From NCBI GenBank assembly GCA_030685235.1, contig MU839211.1, positions 61,619-125,618 of the forward strand: a DNA stretch of 64,000 bases. The letters run 5' to 3'. Below the pieces are notes generated by a model, which saw only the letters and a list, made by a program, of their open reading frames with translations, did no database searches and had not been told where the DNA came from. Source of the DNA: Copromyces sp. CBS 386.78 (taxonomy: Eukaryota > Ascomycota > Sordariomycetes > Sordariales > Sordariaceae). The translations under genes were made by a program, and so were the position numbers. Below are positions 47,238 to 55,985 of the stretch, in pieces. Position 1 is the first letter of the stretch, and the number at the start of each line of letters is the position of its first letter.

Positions 47238-49245
47238 ATGGTCCTCCATGGCCAGCCCACGGGCACAATGAAGCCATGCGACTTTCAGACGTTCGTATCC
47301 TTCTTCTCGGCGCGAGTGCTGCACAGAGGACCGAGAGTGCTACTGCAACTCATCATCGCTTCAACCATGATCTTGGCCACGCTACTCGCCATCAGGCGCG
47401 GCTTTACCGAGGACCTATCCTCTTCCGATCTTTTCCCATGGTCTGAAACCGAAAGCGAAGACATCAAGGACGAAAACGTACACTACGAGTTCCAGTCGCA
47501 ACAACACCCTGGCGGGCTGCGGGTGGTGGTCTTTGGAGAGGACGATGTAGCGACTCCTGCTTGGACGCGGGGAGAGAAGGAGATGCGGTCTCCTGGGTGG
47601 ACCGAGGTTATGTGTGAGGAGGTTAGTCCGTTATCAACTCAACTCACCGTGTCTGTCACTGTTATTTATTGCTGACCCGTCTATTTCAAAGTTAAAATGC
47701 TCCCACTACCTTTCCTTCATTCCTCCCAACCTCCACCCGCCCGCACACTCCCTCGTCTCGAACGATATCTACGTCGAAGCCGTCAGACAGACAATCAAGA
47801 AGAACGCGGCAAAACTGAAAAAGACCCAAGGCCCTGGCTACGATTACAGTTTCCAACCTCGATTGTTCCCCGTATCCAAAGCATTGCCAGACCTAAGCGC
47901 CCAAGTAACAAGTTTTCTCGACCTTCAAAACTCGACTACTTTCCCCAAAGCAAACGAGACCCTCTGGGTCTTCAACTTGGGTCAATGGGACGTCTGGTCG
48001 CTAGCCACTCTCCCCATTGCCACAGGAAAGGCAGTCATGGACCAATTAACCGACCACGTTATCGAGCAAATGGAGCGTCTTTACGAGAGCACTTTACCGA
48101 ACACGACAACGATTGTGTCCAGCACCCCCAAACTCGTCCCGCGCAAGACCAAGACGGGCCCAATGAAGATCATCGACCCAGAAGTCTACAAAGTCAAATC
48201 CGCCGCTGCAGCCGGCGCGCCTGTCTCTAATCAAGCAAAAGCAAAGACAACGACCAAACCAAAACCAGCTACCTTCCGCGTCTTCTTCCCCGCCTTGTTC
48301 GACATCTCCATGACGCCCGGGTGGAACTCCAACCGCCCGGAAACACCGGCCCCGCACTCGAAAGCCGAGCAGATGCACAACGCGGCTAAGCTGACGGAGA
48401 CGTGGAATCAGCTTATGGGGGATAAGTTGTATGCGTGGGCGGAGAGGTCGGATGACATTGGGTTGGAGGATCTCTACCTGAAGGCGGACGCGGACGCGGA
48501 CACGGATATCGAAACATCACTTGATGGCCAGAAGAACCCTGACAACAGGAACAAGAAACGAGCTCCTCCAGTCCAGCAGCGGAAGAAGACAGGCAAAGCC
48601 ACCGAAAAGGTCTTTGAGAAAAAAGCGAAGGCGAAGGCGAACCCGAAACCAAAGCAGCCGCCACCACTCCGTGACTTCATAACCTACGACATGGTCAGCT
48701 ACCTCACTTCGGCCCTGATAGAAGGGCAGCTGCGCAGTTCTGGCCTCAGCGACGGGAACGGACTCGGTCAAAAGCCGATGAGTAAATGGTATAAGCAAGT
48801 GTGGGAACCTTGTGTCAAGCCGGTTAAGTCGGAGACTGAGGAACTGGCGGATTTGGAGGAGGAGGGGGTGGTGCAGCTGTCGAGTTCGAAGTCTACCCAT
48901 CCCGACTCTACGGAGGGTAAGGGTGGGAAAGGTACTGTCGGTGGCGGTGGTGGTGGTGGTGGTGGTGGCGCTGGTTCTGCTGCCGGTCACGGTAAGGCAG
49001 TATGGGCAGGGTCGCGGCCAGGGGCAGGAAAGAGGAAAGTTGAAAGAAAGAGAGCAGCGGCAGCAGCAGAGAAAGAGGGAGGCGAGAAGACAGCAACGGT
49101 TTGCAACTTCCCGGATGATTATCTTTTCTATACACCGTTTACTGTGGGGTCGAGAGCTATCAGGGAGATCGCGAGAGAGGCTGCGGAGACAGTAAGAAGG
49201 GAGGAATCGTTTAGGGTGATGGAGGGGGTGGATGGCAATGAGTGA
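47238..49245 (+). CDS. Type II membrane protein with SGNH-hydrolase-like layout
   Basis: Exons 47238-47621 and 47692-49245 (70-nt phase-0 intron, acceptor AAG) encode 645 aa; the ATG at 47268 (MKPCDF) is an alternative. A single membrane segment (VLLQLIIASTMILATLLAI) follows a short basic N-terminus. The luminal part starts LRVVVFGEDDVATPAW, occupying the position of the GDS(L) block of SGNH esterases but without the Ser, then W-x-EVMCEELKCSHYLSFIP, and later WVFNLGQWDVWSLATLP, which resembles the GxND block. Pro/Lys-rich linkers and a poly-Gly run (coding 48940-48975) break up the C-terminal part, which ends with DDYLFYTPFTVGSRAIREIAREA. I recognise the layout from uncharacterised fungal proteins only. 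Esterase activity is doubtful because the nucleophile is not seen. Confidence 0.7.
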
Positions 49246-49641
49246 GGTTGTAGAGTCGTGGAGGTTACTGCTGTAGGATAATCCCATGCTTTTGTTTGTT
49301 TTCGTATGTTTTCATTTCCAAATATCGCCGTCTTTCTAGGGATGTCGGTGTTGATATTGTTGTTGACGTTCTTGTTGATGTTAATGCCATCGCCGATATC
49401 GGGACAGACCCAGGGTAAGGACCTTTTGCCGTTAACGAGCGATAGGGTTAGAGGTGGGTGGAAAACTGATGATCGCCGGTTCGGCTCCGAGCGGAAAAGG
49501 AATATTCAGGTTGGATTTTCAACGACGACGTTGAGTCAACCTCGTCTTCAACTTACATCTCACTTGACTCACCATCACTTCAACCATCAAGACCACAACT
49601 ATCACCGCGCTACGTAACCTAACCACCAACGAAACTCCAAG
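49246..49641. other. Short intergenic between same-strand genes
   Basis: Contains the 3' end of the SGNH-like gene and a CA-rich leader of the transporter gene. No other feature seen. Confidence 0.5.
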
Positions 49642-51186
49642 ATGCCCCCCGAACCACCATCACCACCACCACCCATGACCCGCGGGCAGCACCTATTCGC
49701 CCTAACAGGCCTGCCCTCCCTGCTCTCCACCCCCCACGACGCCTTGTTGATCATCCTCAACCGAACAACGCGCATGCTCTCCTACGGCGCCTCCTCGTTA
49801 ATCCTCGCCCTCTTTTTCAGCTCTCTCGATTTCTCCGACTCGCAAATCGGCTTGTTCATGACTTTGACTCTCCTCGGGGACGTCATCCTCTCCCTTTTGC
49901 TTACGCTGGTCGCGGACCGGCTGGGGCGGAGACGGACGCTGTTGATTGGTGCCGTCATGATGATTTCCTCTGGCATCGTGTTCGCTACCTGCGAGAATTA
50001 TCTCGTGCTGTTGGTGGCAGCTGTCGTGGGAGTTATTTCGGCGACGGGCGGGGATTTCGGGCCGTTTAGGGCCATTGAGGAGAGCATGGTTAGTGAGCTG
50101 ACGGGAGCGGAGACGAGGGCCGAGGTGTTGGGGTGGTATGTTGCTATGAGCAGTGCGGGGAGCTGCGCGGGCACGGCGGTGGCGGGACGGGTGGTGCAGT
50201 GGTTGTTGGAGACTAAGGGGTGGGAGGGGAAGGAGGCGTATCATGCGGTTTTTTGGGGGTATGTGGCTATGGGGGTTGTTAATGTTTTGGGGGTTTGGGG
50301 GATGACGGAGCGGTGCGAGTTGGGAGGGGGTAGAGGTACCTCTAAGGGACGGGGTGTAAGGGAGCCGGTGCAGGTGTTGGAGCCGGAGACGGAGCCACTG
50401 TTGGCGGCGGCGGCAGAGGCGGAGACGGAGGCGGGGCCGTCGCGGGATGTCTCTGTTGTTGTTGGAAGGGAAGAGGAAGAAGAACCGAAGAAGGAGCAGA
50501 AAGGGTGGTACAAGGTGGAGATTTCACGGTCGACGCTTTCGGTCATGCTCATCCTCTGGGCTCTACTAATGGTCGACTGCGTCGCCGACGGCATGGTCTC
50601 CATGTCCCTAACGACATACTACATGGACCAAAAGTTCCACCTACCCAAGTCGATGCTCGGCGATTTCTTGTCCGTCGCTTACTTCCTCGCCGCTCTGTCG
50701 TCCGTCTTTGCCGGTCCGATGGCACGACACATCGGTCTCGTCAACACCATGGTCTTTACGCACATTCCTTCTTCAGCCGCGGTGTTGTTCTTCCCCCTGC
50801 CTAAGAGCGTGACGGCCACGTTTGCGTTGCTGCTGGTCAGGGTTGGTTTGAACAACATGGATCAGGCGCCGAGGGCAGCGCTGATTGCTGCGGTTGTGAA
50901 GCCCGAGGAGAGGACGGCGGTCATGGGCATCACGGGCACACTGAGGACACTCGCGTCGACGATGGGACCGAGTATCACGGGCGTCTTGGCGGATGGGGGC
51001 AGGTTTTGGGTGGCGTTTGTGGTGGCGGGTGCGCTGAGGTTGACGTATGATTTGGGTATTTTTACCATGTTTATTAATATCAAGTTGAATAAGCATGAGC
51101 AACAGGAGGAGGGCGACGAGCAGGTTGCGAGGGAGAGGAACGACGACGACGACGACGAGGAGGATCTTGAACGAAGGAGGGAGTGA
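49642..51186 (+). CDS. Major facilitator superfamily transporter
   Basis: A 514-residue, intronless membrane protein with the MFS layout. Segment 1-6: MLSYGASSLILALFF, IGLFMTLTLLGDVILSLLLTLV followed by the motif A-type loop ADRLGRRRTLL, IGAVMMISSGIVFATC, VLLVAAVVGVISAT, VAMSSAGSCAGTAV, AVFWGYVAMGVVNVLGVWG. A cytosolic loop of about 75 residues (Glu/Gly-rich, with EPETEPLL) precedes segments 7-12, which include SVMLILWALLMVDCVADGM and ITGVLADGG. The C-terminus is Asp/Glu-rich. The conserved GGDFGPFRAIEESMV and LNNMDQAPRAALIA resemble fungal transporters of the multidrug or tetracycline-like type. The substrate cannot be inferred, and the N-terminus is Pro-rich and probably cytosolic. Confidence 0.9.
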   Translation: MPPEPPSPPPPMTRGQHLFALTGLPSLLSTPHDALLIILNRTTRMLSYGASSLILALFFSSLDFSDSQIGLFMTLTLLGDVILSLLLTLVADRLGRRRTLLIGAVMMISSGIVFATCENYLVLLVAAVVGVISATGGDFGPFRAIEESMVSELTGAETRAEVLGWYVAMSSAGSCAGTAVAGRVVQWLLETKGWEGKEAYHAVFWGYVAMGVVNVLGVWGMTERCELGGGRGTSKGRGVREPVQVLEPETEPLLAAAAEAETEAGPSRDVSVVVGREEEEEPKKEQKGWYKVEISRSTLSVMLILWALLMVDCVADGMVSMSLTTYYMDQKFHLPKSMLGDFLSVAYFLAALSSVFAGPMARHIGLVNTMVFTHIPSSAAVLFFPLPKSVTATFALLLVRVGLNNMDQAPRAALIAAVVKPEERTAVMGITGTLRTLASTMGPSITGVLADGGRFWVAFVVAGALRLTYDLGIFTMFINIKLNKHEQQEEGDEQVARERNDDDDDEEDLERRRE

Positions 51187-51330
51187 TGTAGATGGCTTTC
51201 TGGACCTGAAAATGCATCACGGCGGCATAGAAATAACAACATGAAGATCCTTCAACAGCATTTACATTACTGTATCATTGTGTAAGGGGTATATGTATTA
51301 CTTCCTTTGTGGGTTCTTCCGTCACCCCCG

Positions 51331-51471
51331 TGGCAAGCTGGTAGGATGGCGCAATGCGCTCTGGGATAGGCTTCCCACGTCAGCCAGTGACCCTAGCTCC
51401 TTGACGTGCTTCGTGAGACGTCACGAGTTCGAATCCGGAGGGCTGTAAGTCCACATTCTTTTTTTTTTTTT
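51331..51471 (+). ncRNA. tRNA-like pol III element or degenerate tRNA/SINE head (candidate)
   Basis: An A-box-like TGGCAAGCTGG at 51331-51341 (alternatively TGGCGCAATGCG at 51347-51358), a strong B-box GAGTTCGAATCC at 51425-51436, and a T13 run at 51459-51471 that would end pol III transcription. A long hairpin-like segment (GACGTGC...GAGACGTC) sits before the B-box like a variable arm. The arms flanking TTCGAAT do not form a proper T stem and no acceptor stem can be closed, so it is not a normal tRNA. Confidence 0.4.
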
Positions 51472-52801
51472 CTTACGTTTTATTTTTTGCACCTTTTTGG
51501 GTTGTTTTGATCCCTGTTTGTTTACATGCGCGCTTGCTCACTTGCAAGTTCACACTCACTTGCGCGGTAGGTAGGTATGGGCTTACTAACGATCTCTCCT
51601 GTTGAAGGCCGTCGATGTTGAAGTTGCCTGGAGCAATTGTAAAAGGACAAAACTTCCATTCACTTGTGGTTTAAGTTCTCCCTCCATGCGACTCGCCCGG
51701 CCGGGTGGTGGGGTGATGTGATGGTCTCGTAAGTTCTTTCTCACACGTCCATCCGCCTCTTTCCTAAATACATCAGCGCCGTAAGACGGCAGCAGACAAT
51801 CTGCACTCAATCAGTAAAGGTCATATTGCTTCCGAGGGTATATATAATATAAAACTGGAGGGCTTCATTCAGTGGATGATACGTCAACATTGTATGGAGT
51901 CGTATCAGGACTGACACCAGTGGGTTACATACAGGTGCGACTCCTCTGCGGGTTACTTTCTTGCTCTTCGCCCTCCTTTCTCTTGGGCGTGTTGTGTTGT
52001 GTTATATTGGGTTGGTCTTTCATCGACACCCAAACCTCCTTTTTTCCTTCCTTCCTTCGCCTCCCTGAAGATTTCCTATTCATTCGGTACCCGTATTGAC
52101 GTCAGTGTGCTCGCTATTTGCTTGTTTCACTGGTGTGTCTTTTCCGTCTCCATTCTTTCTTCACCTGCAATTCGTGCTCAACTTTATCAGCACCGTCATT
52201 TTTTAGGCTCTGATACGCCCTCAAGCTCCTCCTCATCCGCTTCCCCGGCTCCTGGTCCGCCGTACGAAGGGTTCTGTGTCCCCGCCAACTTTACTTTCCC
52301 ATTCTTGCTTTCGCGTTCAAACGATTTACAGAAGCCAAAGTCGACGAAGCAGCAGCCTGGAAATTATCTCATTCACTCACCGACCATTTACCCCCTCCTC
52401 GTCTCGGAACCAAGGGATCCTGCATAACCTTCCCGTCCTTTTCCTTTGTCCCACTAACCACGACTGCCTACACAAGCCCTCGCTGTTTGCTTCCTCCGCG
52501 TCAGTCTACGCCCCCCTACCAGCGTCGCACAACGGATTTGAATGCCTTGGGGGTTCACCATGCGAACCTGGTTCAAAGGGCTGATCGAGACATGAGCCGG
52601 CGGTGAAGGCAAGTTGCATGATCCCGAGCGACGGTGTCATGAAAGGAGTGTTCATGTTGAGAGGGGCGAAGGGGCATGTGGTGGCATGAACCGTGGTTCA
52701 AGGGGACAATGTCTCGTCTTTTGGGGCTCTTTGAAGAACATATGCAGTGTTCCGCATGGCTGGTTTACGGACAGCAGCCTGTGACGGAACTTGTGATTGA
52801 C

Positions 52802-52808
52802 TATATAG
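52802..52808 (+). promoter_or_regulatory. TATA box of the CorA-like gene
   Basis: TATATAG at 52802-52808, about 120 bp upstream of ATG 52926. It helps exclude the in-frame ATG at 52815, which would lie at or before the transcription start. Confidence 0.55.
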
Positions 52809-52925
52809 ATCATCTTGTTCAATTCAACCGTTCTTGTGCTCACTCCTTGTACTGTTTACTTTCACCTCCTCCCTACCCTGTCCACCTCAATCCTTACCAA
52901 GTCCGAACCACGCTCTGGCCTCCCG

Positions 52926-54566
52926 ATGGACGGCTTCCGCCACCTAGCCCACGAAGCAGCCGGCCTCCCCACCTCCAATCTTGGCCTCGACCACACCCTC
53001 GACCCCTACACCTGGCCGCCTATCCTCTCCGTCAACAACGCCTCCCAATCCGAACCACCCCTCCAAGAATTCGGCATCGTGTCCTGGCCCGATGCCACTT
53101 TCAGCTGCTGGGGCATCTCAATCATCCCTCCATCCCTCCTCAAAACTCTTCCCGGCGAGGAATTACTCACAAAGCCGATGCCGCTTTTACCTACTTCCAT
53201 GGTATCCAGCACCAGATCAAGACCACCCACCAGGGGCAGGCCGCCGTCAGCCTCCAGTACCACGCCCACAGCCACATTTACAGCCCCCGGGCCCAAACAA
53301 CCACAAGCCTTCCTCCGCCTCTTCCACATCCCCCACACCGCCCACAATCACTCCCTCCACATCAACCCCGGTATCCTCTCCCGTCTCTTCCACCTCCTCG
53401 ACCTCGATCCTCACGCTCTTTACCTCTTCCACACATATACTCCCGGTTTTCACGTCCTTTCATCCGGCCCCTCTTCTTCGCACAGCAAACTTGGCGCCCT
53501 CGATGGTGGACAGGTATTGAGGTTCTACCTCTCGAGTAACGACGTGACGACTATATGGAGCTATAATGTCTCGACAAGAACAACGCTGGGGGTGTGTCTG
53601 GTAGATGAAAGGATGGGACATAAGTTTGCGGTTGTCAAGTATCATTTGGAAGCGTTTAGGGGTGTTTTGGCGAGTCCGGGGGTGGTGGTGTGCGCGGATG
53701 TGGCTAGGGCTTGTGTTTGGAGGGGGGAAGGGGAGATTGCTTCTATGGAGGAGGGGGGTTATGATGGGTTGGGTTTGGGTGGTGGTCAAAATGACGGGGG
53801 GAAGGAGGAGGGAAGGGAGGGGGACGGGTGGAGGGCGTCGGATAAGATCTACACCGCAGACTCGATGGAACTCTCGCCGGTATTAATGGAGACGTTATCA
53901 AGACGGTGTCGAGTGCTAGGGAGGGTTATCACCAAGGCGCAGGAGGCCAAGTCTGCGCTGGGACTATCTCTGCGGATGGCTAGACAGTTGACGAGCCGGA
54001 AACGTTGGCGGAAACTAGACTTGACCTCCCCTGCTAGAGCCTTCGATCCGATCACAGAAGAAGCAAACGCCCAAATCCGTCTCGTCATCCGCGAACTCAT
54101 CATCCCTCAACTCAAAGCTCGTATCTTCGGCTGGACTTGTCGCCAGAAAGAGGCGGTGGTCTGGACCAACGTGCTTATGGCGAGGATATCAAGGACGGAC
54201 GCATCTACCAACCACCGCGAGGCCTCGTCTATGCGTGTCATTGCCGTCATGACCATGGCGTTTTTGCCGGCGACGTTCTTTGCTACGCTATTCGCGTTGC
54301 CGGCTTTTCAGTGGGAGGTTATTGATGGGTATAACAATAATAATCCTCCGGGTCGAGGGGTTGGAACAGGCGGAAGAGACGGTGGTGGCAGAGGAGGAGG
54401 AGATGATGATGATGGGGTTATTCAAAAGAGTTTTTGGATCTGGGTGGCGTTTTCGGTGCCCATGACGATATTGGTATTTGTCGTGTGTGGTGTCACGAGT
54501 TCAAGTTGGTGGTCGGAAGGGCGGAAGGAGTGGTGGAGGAGGTTACGGCCTAGGAGACGGAGGTGA
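52926..54566 (+). CDS. CorA-like two-TM membrane protein (fungal Mg2+-transporter-like)
   Basis: A 546-residue protein without introns. The N-terminal ~430 residues are soluble and mixed, with FGIVSWPDATFSCWGISIIPPSLL and FLRLFHIPH near the start, low-complexity Pro/Ser, then helices rich in Arg/Lys/Glu (TLSRRCRVLGRVITKAQEAK, IRLVIRELIIPQLKARI). Two membrane segments close the protein: MRVIAVMTMAFLPATFFATLFALP (~435-458) and WIWVAFSVPMTILVFVVCGV (~504-523), joined by a loop enriched in Asn, Gly and Asp. This is the layout of fungal CorA-like proteins, but the GMN motif of true Mg2+ channels is absent, so transport activity is uncertain. It is the last normal gene before the RIP-mutated block. 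Confidence 0.75.
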   Translation: MDGFRHLAHEAAGLPTSNLGLDHTLDPYTWPPILSVNNASQSEPPLQEFGIVSWPDATFSCWGISIIPPSLLKTLPGEELLTKPMPLLPTSMVSSTRSRPPTRGRPPSASSTTPTATFTAPGPKQPQAFLRLFHIPHTAHNHSLHINPGILSRLFHLLDLDPHALYLFHTYTPGFHVLSSGPSSSHSKLGALDGGQVLRFYLSSNDVTTIWSYNVSTRTTLGVCLVDERMGHKFAVVKYHLEAFRGVLASPGVVVCADVARACVWRGEGEIASMEEGGYDGLGLGGGQNDGGKEEGREGDGWRASDKIYTADSMELSPVLMETLSRRCRVLGRVITKAQEAKSALGLSLRMARQLTSRKRWRKLDLTSPARAFDPITEEANAQIRLVIRELIIPQLKARIFGWTCRQKEAVVWTNVLMARISRTDASTNHREASSMRVIAVMTMAFLPATFFATLFALPAFQWEVIDGYNNNNPPGRGVGTGGRDGGGRGGGDDDDGVIQKSFWIWVAFSVPMTILVFVVCGVTSSSWWSEGRKEWWRRLRPRRRR

Positions 54567-55608
54567 CTTGCTATGCAGGGCTGGGTCAACACTCAATCGT
54601 ATAAAGCCTTTACGTACATATTCGAACTGTCCGATATGGGCTAGATACCATCACTTGTCCGGACCACGCTTCCACTATCACTTTGCCCAAGGCGTCAAAT
54701 GTAAACGCCATGTCAGTGTCCAAAGAAGGTATGCCCTATAGCCAAATTAGGGTCATGTTCAGAAACATATTCCTTGCTTCACTTTCTGAATCATTGGAAA
54801 TCAACATTATCCCCGAGGCAGTGTGATATGGAACCATGCCGAATAGCGACGTTGGGATACTGATGATCATCAATGCGAACCCAATCCCCTTAGCCGGGAA
54901 AATGTATTATTTCTTCGTAAGACTACCCTCTACCTATAGTACTTGGTGACTTCTGGAGGGTTCGCTAAGCTTGCTAGTAAGTTTGTTCGCGATTTGTAAG
55001 CGCGAGCGATGTTAGGCGGCCTACCTACGTTAGCCAGATTTGGGAATAGCTTTATTTAGTTTGAATATATTCGTTCGATTCTAGTACAACTTCTATTTAA
55101 TTGTACTCTATATCTGATGCAATGTCAAAATTTCTGCAAAAGGCAGTAAAATCCAGGTATTTATATAATGCCAAGAGACTTCCTCGGCGGGCAGTGCCAC
55201 TTTCCTACGCGGGCAGTACCTAATAGCCCGTATAGGGAACCCTATATAGGCATCCCTATACGGGCAGTACTATACTAATCCTTAACCCTATAAAGTGATG
55301 GTTACTTACTATAGTATTGAAATAAGATAACGTCGCTGTCGCCATTGCTTTTTTACTTTAATAAAAAAATTATTAAAAAAAGAAGTTTAATACGGCTTAT
55401 TCTGCGTACTTTAGTCGAATCGCTTTATAGATACCTCGTTGTAGTAGTAGAATACCTATTAATAGTAACCGAGAGATAGTACGTCTTACGGCGTACTTAT
55501 ATCTCCTATCCCCTAGTTCGCCCCCCTCCCCTATGCTAATATAGCTAACCGGATTAGATTTTGGGTGCTAAAAAAATAATAGGGAGGTAATATGGATGGA
55601 AATAGAGA
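54567..55608. other. Transition from euchromatin to RIP-mutated DNA
   Basis: Base composition shifts from about 54960 onward. It holds a 12-bp perfect inverted repeat (GCCCGTATAGGG 55226-55237 and its complement 55254-55265) around TATATA, and three copies of CGGGCAGT-like words at 55180-55268. No gene seen. Confidence 0.5.
55226..55265. repeat. 12-bp perfect inverted repeat
   Basis: Arms 55226-55237 and 55254-55265 with a 16-nt loop that is itself partly palindromic (CCTATATAGG). It could form a hairpin. Origin unknown. Confidence 0.75.
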
Positions 55609-55847
55609 TGTCACAGGCATTGCCTGCTCCTTGTAGATAGATAGGGGTACTGTGCTGCATTAGTGCAGCCAGCTGAGTGCAGCTGTCTGAGTGCAGCACA
55701 GCCATGGTGCCGCCCTGTGGACCCATGACCACAGGGCTCCACACCATGCCCTACATAGTTCTCGTGTGCGCACCGGTTCCTCTTCTGGTTCCTCGCACAA
55801 CAATCAACATCGTACTTTAGTGCTTGCTCGCGCCCTGTGATAAGAGA
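55604..55847. repeat. Target-site duplication AGAGA flanking a solo LTR
   Basis: AGAGA at 55604-55608 and again at 55843-55847, directly flanking the LTR, a 5-bp duplication as made by LTR-retrotransposon integrases. Confidence 0.8.
55609..55842. mobile_element. Solo LTR, nearly free of RIP mutations
   Basis: A 234-bp block with normal GC, starting TGTCACAGG and ending CCTGTGATA, i.e. the expected inverted terminal repeat with one change. It matches the mutated LTR at 58905-59149 along its length. A 5-bp direct duplication on both sides shows insertion followed by loss of the internal part by LTR recombination. It lies in a RIP-mutated surround but carries few C-to-T/G-to-A changes itself. 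Confidence 0.85.
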
Positions 55848-55985
55848 AAAATAGTTATAAATAATTATAAATAGGATTCGAATAGGGGTCTTTACAATTT
55901 ATAATACTAATAGAAATATATAAGCGTCCTTATATACCGCTATACTATAAGCGTCCCTATAGCACCCCCCGTCGAGGGTTGGTAA
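55843..55985 (-). other. Possible RIP-mutated tRNA/SINE remnant
   Basis: On the minus strand TAGTATAGCGG (55947-55937) fits an A-box and CCTATTCGAATCC (55886-55874) is a B-box with one change. Spacing is about 50 nt, and TTTTT follows at 55851-55847. The word ATAAGCGTCC occurs twice (55919 and 55946 region, plus strand). Stems do not close, so it is at best a decayed tRNA-derived element. Confidence 0.35.

Larger units (their letters stand above)
51187..52925. other. Intergenic, with a pol III-like element and the CorA-like promoter
   Basis: Contains a candidate pol III unit at 51331-51471 and the TATA box at 52802. The pyrimidine-rich stretch 51960-52230 and frames around 52276-52580 have no recognisable domains. 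Confidence 0.5.

Noticed and set aside
52815..52925. Upstream extension of the CorA-like gene to the ATG at 52815
   Set aside because: The TATA box at 52802-52808 places transcription start at or after this ATG, so 52926 is the better start.
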